DNA from: Treponema pallidum subsp. pallidum str. Nichols
GTDB lineage: Bacteria; Spirochaetota; Spirochaetia; Treponematales; Treponemataceae
Direction of reading: 5' to 3'
Length of the DNA stretch: 64,000 nucleotides
Assembly: GCF_000410535.2 (NCBI RefSeq)
Contig: NC_021490.2
Location: 166,001-230,000 of the forward strand
Shown here piece after piece: positions 53,099 to 62,704 of this stretch; within the stretch, counting starts at the first letter, position 1; the number at the start of each line of letters is the position of its first letter. The position numbers were made by a program, and so were the translations under genes. A model generated the notes under the pieces. The model made no database searches and was not told where the DNA came from. It saw nothing but the letters and a program-made list of their open reading frames with translations.

Positions 53099-53782
53099 AT
53101 GGCAAAAAAGGAGAAGAAAGTGTGCGGCGGCGACGTTCAGGGGCAGGGAGTTGCCTCAGGTTGTGACGAGGCCTTGGAGCGGGCAGATAGCCTTCGCGCG
53201 TCTGATCCTGTACCGGTTGAATCGGGGGAGGGTTCTGTTCCTGGGGAGCATAGTCAGGAGTTGGAGACAGGTGCCTCTGAAGAGACCCTGCGCGAGCGCG
53301 TGAATGTTTTGCAGGAGCAGTACCTGCGCAAGGCTGCCGACCTCGAAAACTACCGGAAGCGTGCGTTGCGGGAAAGGCAGGAGGCGGTGGAACACGCGTA
53401 CGCGGCGCTGCTTGCCGACATCGTCGCTGTCTTGGATGACTTTGACCGTGCTATTGAAGCGGCGGATCACGCGTCGAGTACAGAGGTGGAGGCTTCATCT
53501 GCCTTCCGAGAGGGTGTTCTTATGATCCGCAAGCAGCTCTCCTCAGTGCTTGAGACAAAGTATGGTCTTGAGTATTACCCGGTGCTCGGGGAGCGCTTCG
53601 ATCCAAATCTCCATGAGGCTTTGAGTATGAGTCCTTCCGCTTCTGTGCATGAGAAGATAGTAGGGGCAGAGCTACAAAAAGGATATAGGGTTAGGAACCG
53701 TATCCTCCGGCATGCCAAGGTTATGGTGCTCACTCCTGAAGAGCAGACAGAGCCCGATCGTGGGGATGGCCCTTCGGAGTGA
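53099..53782 (+). CDS. grpE: GrpE, nucleotide-exchange factor for DnaK
   Basis: 227 residues from ATG 53099 (MAKKEKK). An acidic, disordered N-terminus precedes the coiled coil (ETLRERVNVLQEQYLRKAADLENYRKRALRERQEA) and the beta-domain (EYYPVLGERFDPNLHEALSMSPS...EKIVGAELQKGYRVRNRILRHAKVMV), the GrpE signature. It releases ADP from DnaK. Longer than the usual 190-200 through its N-terminus. The gap to dnaK is 115 bases and holds a palindrome and a GC hairpin. Confidence 0.96.
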   Translation: MAKKEKKVCGGDVQGQGVASGCDEALERADSLRASDPVPVESGEGSVPGEHSQELETGASEETLRERVNVLQEQYLRKAADLENYRKRALRERQEAVEHAYAALLADIVAVLDDFDRAIEAADHASSTEVEASSAFREGVLMIRKQLSSVLETKYGLEYYPVLGERFDPNLHEALSMSPSASVHEKIVGAELQKGYRVRNRILRHAKVMVLTPEEQTEPDRGDGPSE

Positions 53783-53820
53783 CAGGCAGGGTATGCTGAG
53801 AGGTCAGGATGGAGTTCTGG

Positions 53821-53832
53821 AGCACCGGTGCT
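53821..53832. repeat. Perfect palindrome upstream of dnaK
   Basis: AGCACCGGTGCT, 12 bases, in the grpE-dnaK gap. A second inverted repeat with stem GCCCTG/CAGGGC follows at about 53853-53868, which could be a weak terminator or attenuator between the two genes. Confidence 0.4.
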
Positions 53833-53897
53833 AGGTAACGGCTATACTGCGCGCCCTGCAGGCAGGGCGGGTATCCTATACAGAGGAGTTGAGGGTT

Positions 53898-55805
53898 ATG
53901 GGGAAGATTATTGGCATTGACTTGGGAACGACAAATTCATGTGTTGCGATCATGGAGGGGGGGGAGCCCGTTGTCATTCAAAATGCCGAAGGGGGAAGGA
54001 CTACGCCCTCCATTATCGGTTTCACCTCTGATGGTGGACGCGTCGTCGGTCAGCCAGCAAAAAACCAAATGGTTACTAATCCGGAACATACTATCTATTC
54101 GATAAAGCGCTTTATCGGCAGTCGTTTCAATGAACTGACCGGTGAAGCAAAAAAGGTGCCCTACAAAATTGTTCCACAGGGAGACGACGTGCGCGTTGAG
54201 GTGGAGGGTAAGCTTTACTCTACGCAGGAGATCTCCGCGTTCATTTTGCAAAAAATGAAGAAGACAGCTGAGGATTATTTGGGCGAGGCAGTCACAGAGG
54301 CAGTCATTACCGTTCCGGCTTACTTTAACGATGCACAGCGTCAGGCAACCAAGGATGCGGGGAAGATAGCAGGGCTCGATGTGAAGCGTATTATTAATGA
54401 GCCGACTGCTGCGTCGCTTGCCTTTGGTTTTAACAAAGACTCTAAGAGAGAGAAGATTATTGCTGTGTATGATCTTGGGGGGGGTACCTTTGACATATCC
54501 ATCTTGGAACTCGGTGACGGTGTTTTTGAAGTCAAGTCAACGAATGGGGACACTCACCTGGGGGGCGATGACTTTGATGCACGTATCGTGCAATGGCTGG
54601 AGCAGGGCTTCAAGAGTGACACGGGTATCGACTTGGGCAACGACCGCATGGCGTTGCAGCGGCTGAGAGAAGCGGCGGAGAAAGCAAAGATAGCGCTTTC
54701 TTCCTCTGCGAGTACCGAGATTAATTTGCCCTTCATTACTGCAGATGCCAATGGGCCAAAGCATCTCCAGAGGACTCTCTCTCGATCTGAGTTTGAGAAG
54801 ATGACTGATGATCTTTTTGAGCGGACCAAAGAGCCTTGCCGCAAGGCGCTCAAAGACGCCGGAATTAGTGCGGACAGGATCGATGAGATTCTCTTAGTTG
54901 GTGGTTCCACGCGCATGCCCAAAGTAGCGCACGTGATCAAAGATGTCTTTGGGAAAGAAGGATCGAAGGGAGTCAATCCTGACGAGGCTGTCGCAATTGG
55001 CGCTGCAATTCAAGGAGGTATCCTCGGGGGGGACGTGAAGGATGTACTTCTCTTAGACGTTACGCCTCTTTCTCTAGGAATTGAAACAATGGGCGGGGTG
55101 TTCACTCCGCTTATCAGTCGTAATACCACCATCCCCACGCGCAAGAGTCAGGTGTTTTCCACCGCAGCTGATGGGCAGACGGCAGTTTCCATTCACGTGC
55201 TGCAGGGGGAGCGTGGCATGGCGAACCAAAACCGGACGCTCGGTAATTTTGATCTAGTAGGAATTCCCCCTGCTCCGCGGGGAGTGCCGCAAATTGAAGT
55301 GACGTTTGACATTGATGCGAATGGTATCGTGCACGTTTCTGCCAAAGACCTAGGGACGGGAAAAGAGCAGCACATCCGCATTGAAAGTTCGAGTGGTCTG
55401 AGCGAAAGTGAAATCGACCGCATGGTAAAGGAAGCCGAAGCGAATGCAGAAAGTGATAAGCGTGAGCGGGAGAAAATCGAAGCACGTAACGTGGCTGACT
55501 CCCTAATCTATCAGACGGAAAAGACGCTCAAGGAGGCGGGAGACGGGGTGAACGCTGCGGACCGCGCGCGCATAGACGAGGCGATCGCAGAGTTGAAGAC
55601 GGTGCTCTCAGGCGACGACGTCGCATCGATCAAAGCGAAGACTGAGATCTTGCAGCAAGCTTCCTACAAAATTGCGGAGGAAATGTATAAACGTCAAGCA
55701 GCAGCGGGTGCCGCTGCAGGTAAGAAGAGTGATGCACCCTCTGGCAATGAGGCAGAAGGTGGTGACGTTGATTACGAGGTAGTGAAGGACGAAGATTCAA
55801 AGTAG
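53898..55805 (+). CDS. dnaK: DnaK (Hsp70) chaperone
   Basis: 635 residues from ATG 53898 with GAGGAG upstream. Phosphate-1 motif [12 protein letters not shown], the [15 protein letters not shown] block, phosphate-2 motif [12 protein letters not shown], the adenosine motif [15 protein letters not shown], a substrate domain beginning [14 protein letters not shown] and the C-terminal end [14 protein letters not shown]-driven folding with DnaJ and GrpE. Two G8 tracts (53957-53964 and 54477-54484) lie in the coding sequence. Confidence 0.98.
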
Positions 55806-56051
55806 GCATCTGGTGTTGCGGGGAGGGAATAGCCTGCGTGTAGGAGCTGTGTGATCTGACTTCCCCCAGGCCTTTTGTGATCCGGGTGTTCGCCTGATCG
55901 CCCGGGTCTTTCGGCTGTCTAGTGGGTGTTTGGATGTAGCCTGCGTAGGCGGTGCTTCAGGCGTCCTGCTTTTGTGCCGGTTTCGCGTGCACACCCTGTT
56001 TTTCTGTGTGTGCGCGCAAATGTAGACAAAGATTCTCTAGACGGGGTGATC

Positions 56052-57176
56052 GTGGCAAAGAAGGATTATTACGAGGTTCTCGGTATCTCAAAGACCGCGA
56101 GTGGAGAAGAAATCAAAAAGGCGTACCGGCGGCTGGCTATTCAGTTTCATCCTGACCGTAATCAGGGAAATAAAGAGGCGGAGGAACGCTTCAAGGAGGC
56201 TACCGAAGCCTATGAGGTGCTCATTGATGCACAGAAGCGTGCCGCGTACGATCGGTATGGCTTTGATGGCCTGAAGGATATGCACGGTGCGCATGGCTTT
56301 AACTCTTCGGCCTTTCAGGGGTTCGAAGATATTTTTGGGGGTGGCTTTTCTGATATCTTTGAAAATATTTTTGGGACTTCGTCTCGCCGCGGCGGTTCAG
56401 GGAACGACGGCTCGGGTGGCTCCGGGCGTGGGGCAAACTTGCGTTATGATTTGCAAATCTCTTTTGAAGAAGCAGTGTACGGGAAAAAGAGTGAGCTGCA
56501 CTATGTGCGCGACGAAACGTGTATTACCTGCAAGGGTGCCGGCTCGGCCAGCGGTGGGCGTAAGATGTGTCCAGATTGCAAGGGTACGGGGCAGATTCGG
56601 CGTAGTACAGGTTTTTTCTCTATTGCGCAAAGTTGTGCGCGCTGTGGTGGTGAGGGGACGATTATCGAAAGTCCCTGTGCACGGTGTGCGGGTAGTGGCA
56701 TTGAGCGTAAAAAGCAAAAAATTATCGTCAGTATTCCGGCAGGTGTAGAAGAAGGGCGGCGCATTACTATTCCCCGTCAGGGAAACGCCGGTCGCGCAGG
56801 CGGTGCCTACGGGGACCTGTACGTGTTTGTGTTTGTTCGTGCGCATGAGTATTTCGAACGTGAAGGTGCTGACCTGTACTGTGCAACTTCGATATCGGTA
56901 ACCCAAGCGATTTTGGGCGCGCAGGTGACGGTGCGGGCATTAGATGGATCTGCGCAGCAGGTGCGGGTTCCGGCCGGCACGCAGGGAGGTGCGCTTTTGC
57001 GTGTTAAGGGTATGGGGGTCCCACTGGCGCGCGGGGCGGGGGATTTGTACGTAAAGGTATTGGTGCGTATTCCAACTACGCTTTCTGCACGGTCGCGTGC
57101 GCTCTTAGCGGAGATTTCTCAAGAGGAAGGGGAAAACGCCCATCCGCCGTTGCTTGAACTTTCAAGTCTCAAGTAG
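56052..57176 (+). CDS. dnaJ: DnaJ (Hsp40) co-chaperone
   Basis: 374 residues from GTG 56052 ([12 protein letters not shown]). The J-domain has HPD in [28 protein letters not shown] Gly/Phe-rich linker follows ([14 protein letters not shown]), then four CXXCXGXG repeats ([32 protein letters not shown]) for two zinc ions and the C-terminal substrate domains. Stimulates DnaK ATPase. 246 bases separate it from dnaK; I see no gene in that gap, only a weak inverted repeat CCGGG/CCCGG (55882-55905). Confidence 0.97.
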   Translation: MAKKDYYEVLGISKTASGEEIKKAYRRLAIQFHPDRNQGNKEAEERFKEATEAYEVLIDAQKRAAYDRYGFDGLKDMHGAHGFNSSAFQGFEDIFGGGFSDIFENIFGTSSRRGGSGNDGSGGSGRGANLRYDLQISFEEAVYGKKSELHYVRDETCITCKGAGSASGGRKMCPDCKGTGQIRRSTGFFSIAQSCARCGGEGTIIESPCARCAGSGIERKKQKIIVSIPAGVEEGRRITIPRQGNAGRAGGAYGDLYVFVFVRAHEYFEREGADLYCATSISVTQAILGAQVTVRALDGSAQQVRVPAGTQGGALLRVKGMGVPLARGAGDLYVKVLVRIPTTLSARSRALLAEISQEEGENAHPPLLELSSLK

Positions 57177-57352
57177 GCTACAGAAAGGGGCGCGTGGGGT
57201 AAAAGGATTATTCTCGCGTGCGTGGTGTTTCTTTCTCGTGTGTCGCAGGATGAGTTGGCTTCATCGTGATGGGTGCGTGTGCTATCTGAGTTTTCTTCCC
57301 ACAGTTTAAAAGACAACGTGTTTTTGAAGCAGCCATACAAAGGGAACGGTAG

Positions 57353-58822
57353 GTGATTCGCAGAAGGCTCGCAATTGTAAAGGCAGGTTCATTCGCACTC
57401 CTGGCGCTTTTTTTTTCAATATTTTTGCGCTTTCTCAGTCCGCGGTATTCGTTTCTCGGTCGTTTCGTTTCTGCGCGCGATATGGCGCTGTTGATTTCTC
57501 GGTATGAGCATTTGCCTGAGCTTTCTTCGCGTGATCGAGCCTTGCTGGTAGGTTTCGTTTTCATGATTTTTGCGCTTGCGCTTACAGAAATCCAACGCTA
57601 TGCGCACGGGCGCATCCGTCTTGTTGTCTATCGACAAACTGAAACGCGTCTTTTTGAACATTTTATTACACTGCTGCGCTTTTGCTACCGTAATGAACAA
57701 CTTGTTGCTGCCTTCCAGGAGGTGCTTGAATATCGCGCCGATTGCGCAGTGCTCTTAATGGATACGATAAGTAATCGTGTTATTTACAACAGTGCTGCAC
57801 GATTTGTTTCAGACACACGCACGTATGATCTTGTGCTTCATAAGTTTTCTATGGACTACACGTGGCACTGGTCAGACGGTATATATTTTTTTGATGATGA
57901 TCTGTGTCTTATGTCTGACCGACGTCGGGCTCGTGGGGTATGTCTTTCCAGTGGAGAGCTGCGTCTTTTTATAGTATGTCGTTTTATCCGTGCTGTTGAG
58001 CGCGAAGTTATATCGCTCTTGTTCAAAGAGTTTGAAGAGTATTTAAATCGAAAGAGGAACATGAGCACTTTGTTGTTGTACTCCCATGTATCCCAGGAAT
58101 GGGCAATGATGGCGCGTGTACAGCGCGCACTTTTGCCTAAGGCGCTCCCACATACCAAGGAAATATGCGTCGGGGCATTCTATCAGCCACTGGTTAATGT
58201 ATCTGGGGATTATTACGACGTTATTTCAATTGATGAACACCTGTTTTTATTTGTAATTGGAGATGTTTCTGGCAAAGGTTTGGCCGCGTCGTTAGTTATG
58301 GGTGTTGTGCTCAGTACGATTCGCATCGTGGAAGACAAAAAGAATCTTCCTGAGATTTTGTATGCGGTGGACCGGGCAGTAAAGCGTATGCATCTCCACG
58401 ATAAGTACACGACCTTATTCTTGGGATTAATTGACACAGCGGGTATGAATATTCGCTACATTAACGCATCGATGGAAAGTCCCCTTGTCTTTACCCAGGC
58501 GGGAGAGGCGCACGAAGTGTATCATCTTCATTCGAATTGTCCAGTTATTGGCATTGTGGATCTGCCCCCTATACAGATTCATGAGCGTACGTTGTGTCCT
58601 GGGGATGTAATGGTCATGGTATCAGACGGGGTAGTTGAAGTAGTCAATGCCCAAGGAGTAGAGCTGCGCGACGCCGATGAGTATCTTCACATATTAGAGC
58701 GCCATGTGGGTGAACACCCTGCGCAGATGGCTCAAAGTATTGCAGCTCTAGCATTGAATTTCAGTGCGGATCGCACTACCCATGACGACATGACCATTGT
58801 GACTGTGCAGGTGAAGAGGTAG
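57353..58822 (+). CDS. RsbU/SpoIIE-type PP2C phosphatase with N-terminal membrane region
   Basis: 489 residues from a GTG start with AAAGGGA 8 bases upstream. Two hydrophobic segments (about 10-30 and 62-80) precede a sensor-like region of about 170 residues. The C-terminal phosphatase has the signature ARVQRALLPKALPH, then GAFYQPLVNVSGDYYDVI and VIGDVSGKGLAASLVMG, and ends in FSADRTTHDDMTIVTVQ, giving the metal-binding Asp residues of PPM enzymes. Such proteins dephosphorylate STAS anti-sigma antagonists. It is followed 3 bases later by a paralogue. A T9 run at 57408-57416 lies early in the reading frame. Confidence 0.86.
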   Translation: MIRRRLAIVKAGSFALLALFFSIFLRFLSPRYSFLGRFVSARDMALLISRYEHLPELSSRDRALLVGFVFMIFALALTEIQRYAHGRIRLVVYRQTETRLFEHFITLLRFCYRNEQLVAAFQEVLEYRADCAVLLMDTISNRVIYNSAARFVSDTRTYDLVLHKFSMDYTWHWSDGIYFFDDDLCLMSDRRRARGVCLSSGELRLFIVCRFIRAVEREVISLLFKEFEEYLNRKRNMSTLLLYSHVSQEWAMMARVQRALLPKALPHTKEICVGAFYQPLVNVSGDYYDVISIDEHLFLFVIGDVSGKGLAASLVMGVVLSTIRIVEDKKNLPEILYAVDRAVKRMHLHDKYTTLFLGLIDTAGMNIRYINASMESPLVFTQAGEAHEVYHLHSNCPVIGIVDLPPIQIHERTLCPGDVMVMVSDGVVEVVNAQGVELRDADEYLHILERHVGEHPAQMAQSIAALALNFSADRTTHDDMTIVTVQVKR

Positions 58823-58825
58823 GTA

Positions 58826-60973
58826 ATGGGGTTGCTATTTTTTTCTTACCTCTTTGTCGCGGTTTTTGTTTTCGACGTATTCTGTTTAAAGTTTTACACA
58901 AGGCGCGCGTATGCACTGCTGGCAAATATAGCCTTGGTATCAGGTGTAGCCTCTTTTTTCTTGTCTTTGTCGCTCACCGCTGTCCTGTACGGTAAAATGA
59001 ATATCCAGGCATTTTTATTTAAAATTGCACTGATATTTTTTACCCACGCTTCATATCTGTTTTCTGACATGGCGTATCAACTACCCTATTTTAAAAAAAA
59101 TAAGAGATTTTTCTTATGTAATACGACGATTCATTTGTTTGGAATTCTCATAATCATATTTGGCATGGGTCCGTTTAAATGGAACGTTCTGGTGAGTTTT
59201 AAATTTTACCAAAATTATTTGTTTTCTTCTGTTTCGGGTATTGTGTTATACGCGGCGCTTTTTTTTCTAATCATTCCCTGTGTTACGTTCGCAACTTTGG
59301 TGAAAAAAGCATTCATGATGAAAAGTATTGCATATCGGCAACAACTCCTGTTTCTCGCGGGGGCAGTGGCTTTGGGTTTTATCACGTGGGTTATTATCTT
59401 GTTCTTGTTTGCGGTTTTTCCCTGGGTGTTTGTGTTTTTTCCCTTAGGAGGTGTATTTATAGTTTTATTTTCTCAGTGGGCATTTGCGTCTACTGGAATT
59501 GTTTCCTTTAAAGAAGTGGTGTTTGCGCTATCGCGTTTTGTGTTATGCACGGTGGGGTTTTCATGTACAGCAGGTTACATATCGGTATTTTGGGTGCACC
59601 GTTTTTCTACGCTTGATATGCAGTTTGTATTTGGTTTTTTTATCGTATATGCGCTGTTTGCTCTACGTGATTATGCCTTTGATGCATGTAGCGTGTTTTT
59701 TGGGGAAATTGCTGATTCTGGACAGAAGTTAGCCGCAGAGCTTCAAGCATTAGATTACACGGCAAAACCTGCGCAGGTACTCCGTACGTTTATGGACACA
59801 TTGCGTATGCGCATCGCGTGTAGAGGATTGACATTTTTACTTGCTGACGAGGCAGGCGTATTCAAGACGGTGTATTCTGATTTTGAAGAGATGGCAACGC
59901 ATGAGATGGAACATCAGTCGTTACAGTATTTTTTCAATCAAGATGTTCTTATGATCAGAAAATCGGATCCAGTTATTGACCATGCACGTCAGGCAATTCG
60001 GACAGATATCCTGCATTTTTTTGATATAACGCACGCCCAGATGATTGTCTTGATTCGGGAAGCTCAAAAACTTATTGGATGTCTATGTTTTGGTATGAAA
60101 AACAACGGCGTAGAATATAGCAATCATGATCAGCATGTTTTAGAAAAGTTGTATTCACACTTTGTATTGGTTTCCTATTACTTACAGAATATTGCAAAGC
60201 AAGACGTGGTTATCACGGTGGACAAAGAACTTAAAATGTCCCATCAGATTATTGAGTCAATACAACGGAAAAGGGATTTTATTCAGGATGCCTCCGTTGA
60301 GGTGGATTCAATTGCGTATTCTGCGCACCAACTTGGGGGCGATTTTGTTGATTTCATTAAACTGTCCGAGAAAAGATACCTGCTAGTTATCGGGGATGTA
60401 TCGGGGAAAGGTCTGGCAGCGAGTATGTCAATGGTGATTTTGAAGTCTGTACTGAGTACCTTTCTGCGGGGACTGTGCCTGGAAGAAACGGCAGTATTTA
60501 CAACCTTTATTGAGAAGATAAACCGGTTTATCAAAGACAATTTGCCGTGTGGGACTTTTTTTGCGGGTGTATTCTGTATTCTTGACCTGGCAACCCATAC
60601 GCTCTACTATGCGAACTGTGGCATACCGCTCATGTCGATGTACGTCGCTTCATACAAGAACGTGGTGGAGATACAAGGCGAGGGGCGCGTGCTGGGTTTT
60701 GTTAAAGATGTTATGCCCTTTTTGCGGGTGAGGAAAGTTCAACTCGGTCAGGGGGACGTGGTGGTATTTTCCACTGATGGAATGGTAGAAGTACAAAATT
60801 TGCAGCGGGAGCGCTTTGGTAACGAGCGTGTGGATAGGATTCTACAGGAAAGTCATGGTCTTCCGGTTTCTCAAATTACCCGTACTATTTATGCTCGGCT
60901 GTGTGAGTTTATGGCGCGAGATATGCAGGATGATGTAACTGTTCTGGCAATAAAGTGCCTTGGGCCTCGGTAG
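58826..60973 (+). CDS. Second RsbU/SpoIIE-type phosphatase, multi-spanning sensor form
   Basis: 715 residues. About seven or eight hydrophobic helices span residues 1-290. A GAF-like region (about 310-470) links to the PP2C phosphatase, which has SIQRKRDFIQDASVEVDSIAYSAHQLGGDFVDFI, VIGDVSGKGLAASMSM near residue 525 and the end ARDMQDDVTVLAIK. Like its neighbour it should act on a STAS antagonist, and one lies 28 bases downstream. The N-terminal part suggests sensing of a membrane or external signal. No partner kinase is in the window. Confidence 0.84.
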   Translation: MGLLFFSYLFVAVFVFDVFCLKFYTRRAYALLANIALVSGVASFFLSLSLTAVLYGKMNIQAFLFKIALIFFTHASYLFSDMAYQLPYFKKNKRFFLCNTTIHLFGILIIIFGMGPFKWNVLVSFKFYQNYLFSSVSGIVLYAALFFLIIPCVTFATLVKKAFMMKSIAYRQQLLFLAGAVALGFITWVIILFLFAVFPWVFVFFPLGGVFIVLFSQWAFASTGIVSFKEVVFALSRFVLCTVGFSCTAGYISVFWVHRFSTLDMQFVFGFFIVYALFALRDYAFDACSVFFGEIADSGQKLAAELQALDYTAKPAQVLRTFMDTLRMRIACRGLTFLLADEAGVFKTVYSDFEEMATHEMEHQSLQYFFNQDVLMIRKSDPVIDHARQAIRTDILHFFDITHAQMIVLIREAQKLIGCLCFGMKNNGVEYSNHDQHVLEKLYSHFVLVSYYLQNIAKQDVVITVDKELKMSHQIIESIQRKRDFIQDASVEVDSIAYSAHQLGGDFVDFIKLSEKRYLLVIGDVSGKGLAASMSMVILKSVLSTFLRGLCLEETAVFTTFIEKINRFIKDNLPCGTFFAGVFCILDLATHTLYYANCGIPLMSMYVASYKNVVEIQGEGRVLGFVKDVMPFLRVRKVQLGQGDVVVFSTDGMVEVQNLQRERFGNERVDRILQESHGLPVSQITRTIYARLCEFMARDMQDDVTVLAIKCLGPR

Positions 60974-61001
60974 GAAATGAGGAAAAGTTCGGGAGCGCCG
61001 T

Positions 61002-61328
61002 ATGGATAATATAAATATCGCCAAAGACGTTCGGCCTGGGTGCGTTTTATTAACGGTGACTGGAGCGGTCAGCTCCTATACTTACGGGGAGTTTGAGTCG
61101 CGTGTGCATGGGGCGCTCAAAGAGAATCACGTTGTTTTGGATCTCTCCGGCGTGACGGCTATGTCTTCTTCGGGATTGGGGGTGCTTATCTCTGCATACG
61201 ATGAGGGACTGAAGTACCAGCGTCGTCTGTGCATTCTTAATCCTTCTGAGAGCGTACGCAGAGCGATAGAGCTGACCGGCTTCTCTGAAATGTTCACGGT
61301 AATTAAATCATTAGATGAGTTGGACTAA
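61002..61328 (+). CDS. STAS-domain anti-sigma factor antagonist (RsbV/SpoIIAA-like)
   Basis: 108 residues, full length. VTAMSSSGLGVLISA gives the phosphoacceptor region; Ser57 matches the phosphorylated Ser of the DSSG motif, although the usual Asp is Ser55. GGGAG precedes the ATG. As the likely substrate of the two phosphatases before it, it should switch a binding partner by its phosphorylation state. The kinase (RsbW type) is not visible here. Its 3' end overlaps the carboxypeptidase start. Confidence 0.9.
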   Translation: MDNINIAKDVRPGCVLLTVTGAVSSYTYGEFESRVHGALKENHVVLDLSGVTAMSSSGLGVLISAYDEGLKYQRRLCILNPSESVRRAIELTGFSEMFTVIKSLDELD

Positions 61329-62112
61329 GTGGCGCGTTGGAACTGCGTGTGCGTATGCAGGGTACGTGTTAGTTGCTCTGGGAAATGCGGTCTCGCCGCA
61401 GGGCGTGGATCGGGTGGATCTGCATCGTGTGCGTGCTGCTGCGAAGCGCGCGGCGCTTCCTGCGCGCCTTGCTACGCGTTTGTGTGCACAGGGGAGGGAG
61501 TTTTTGCAAGAGCTCGACGCGGTACTTACCACGGAGGGGTATCTGTTGCGTTTGGTTGACAAGAAACATCCCCTGCCAGAAACGTTCGTGCCGAAGCATC
61601 TGGTGCCGGTGCGTGAGCAGTGGCTCTTTTTTTCAAAGGGGAGGTCGCTCCTTTTAACTAAGATTGCGTACGAAGCGTTACATCAGCTGATTCAGGCGGC
61701 TGCGCGTGACGGGGTGGCACTGTCCGTTGGTTCTGCCTATCGCTCTTTTGCGTATCAGAAAAAGTTGTTCTCCTGGTATGCGCAGGAGCATGGCATGCAG
61801 GAGGCTATGCGTTTTTCCGCGCGAGAAGGAACAAGTCAGCACCAGTTGGGGACGGTAGTGGATTTCGGTTCTATCACGCCGGCGTTTGCACGGAGTGATG
61901 CAGGGAGGTGGACGCAGCGCAACGCCCATCGTTTTGGATGGTCGCTGTCTTTTCCCCCTGGTTACGAGCAGGTGACGGGGTATGTATGGGAGCCGTGGCA
62001 TTTCCGTTATGTAGGGGTGCGTGCGTGCGCACTCCAAAAGAAGTGGTTTGAGGATATCCAGCAATACATGCTTGGATTTATTCATGAATGGAAGGTGAAC
62101 GCATCGTCGTGA
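61315..62112 (+). CDS. VanY-like D-alanyl-D-alanine carboxypeptidase (peptidase M15)
   Basis: 265 residues. The core SQHQLGTVVDFG (zinc His and Asp of SxHxxGxAxD) and EPWHFRYVG (catalytic Glu and second zinc His) are intact, with SVGSAYRSFAYQKKLF before them (the SxYRS motif). An N-terminal hydrophobic stretch (AYAGYVLVALGNAV) may act as an export signal. It should trim peptidoglycan stem peptides in the periplasm. The ATG overlaps the STAS gene by 14 bases. Confidence 0.88.
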   Translation: MSWTKWRVGTACAYAGYVLVALGNAVSPQGVDRVDLHRVRAAAKRAALPARLATRLCAQGREFLQELDAVLTTEGYLLRLVDKKHPLPETFVPKHLVPVREQWLFFSKGRSLLLTKIAYEALHQLIQAAARDGVALSVGSAYRSFAYQKKLFSWYAQEHGMQEAMRFSAREGTSQHQLGTVVDFGSITPAFARSDAGRWTQRNAHRFGWSLSFPPGYEQVTGYVWEPWHFRYVGVRACALQKKWFEDIQQYMLGFIHEWKVNASS

Positions 62113-62121
62113 GGAGACCGA

Positions 62122-62568
62122 ATGTGGAAGCGGGGTGTGGGCGCACTATTGTGGGGTATGGTGTTGTTGCGCTCTTTTGTGGCATATGCGGATTCGCAGG
62201 CGGCTACTGGTGGGCTTTTAAAGGAAATTATGGGGGAGGTGGCATCGATCCGGCTCGAATCAAACATGCTCAAGCAGCAGTTGAGGGAACGGCACGCCGA
62301 ATCGGCCGCGCTCAAAAAGGCCTTACAGACGCTCGACGTGAAATTGGAGAAGGCCGCCAAGGCCTTGGAGGAATCGGAGCACGCATTGAGCGAATCGAAA
62401 GAGTTGATAGAGACATTGAGAAGCGAATTGGAGATATTGAGGCAGCGTGTGAACGCATTGAACATGCGGTTGAGGCGTTTAGAGATCACGAATAATGTTC
62501 TTATCGGGGTTGCAGTTGTGTGCGGTGTAGCCGCTATTGGTGCAGGGATATATGCTGCGGTGAAGTGA
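62122..62568 (+). CDS. Coiled-coil envelope protein of unknown function
   Basis: 148 residues. GAGGAG precedes the ATG by 6 bases. A signal peptide (about residues 1-23, ending VAYA) is followed by a long coiled coil (about 35-120, heptads of [33 protein letters not shown]) and a C-terminal hydrophobic segment ([23 protein letters not shown]) that may anchor it. The same stretch is open in other frames, on both strands, through its repetitive codon use. Function is unknown; a structural role in the periplasm is inference. Confidence 0.8.
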
Positions 62569-62668
62569 CGGTGTTTGTGTAACCATTTGCCGCAGGCGAG
62601 CTCATCCGTGTGGCTGCGCGGGCTTGTGTGCTCTGAAGTCGGGCTGTCGATTCACTGGGGTGCATAAA

Positions 62669-62697
62669 TTGACAGGGTCAGGGGGCGTGTCTACACT
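62669..62697 (+). promoter_or_regulatory. Predicted promoter of the aminotransferase gene, leaderless geometry
   Basis: TTGACA (62669-62674), a 17-base spacer and TACACT (62692-62697), then 7 bases to the ATG at 62705. No Shine-Dalgarno site precedes the ATG. Confidence 0.65.
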
Positions 62698-62704
62698 GTG
62701 AGAC

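Noticed and set aside
53783..53897. CIRCE operator upstream of dnaK
   Set aside because: The inverted repeats here (AGCACCGGTGCT and GCCCTG/CAGGGC) lack the CIRCE TTAGCACTC arms and 9-base spacing.
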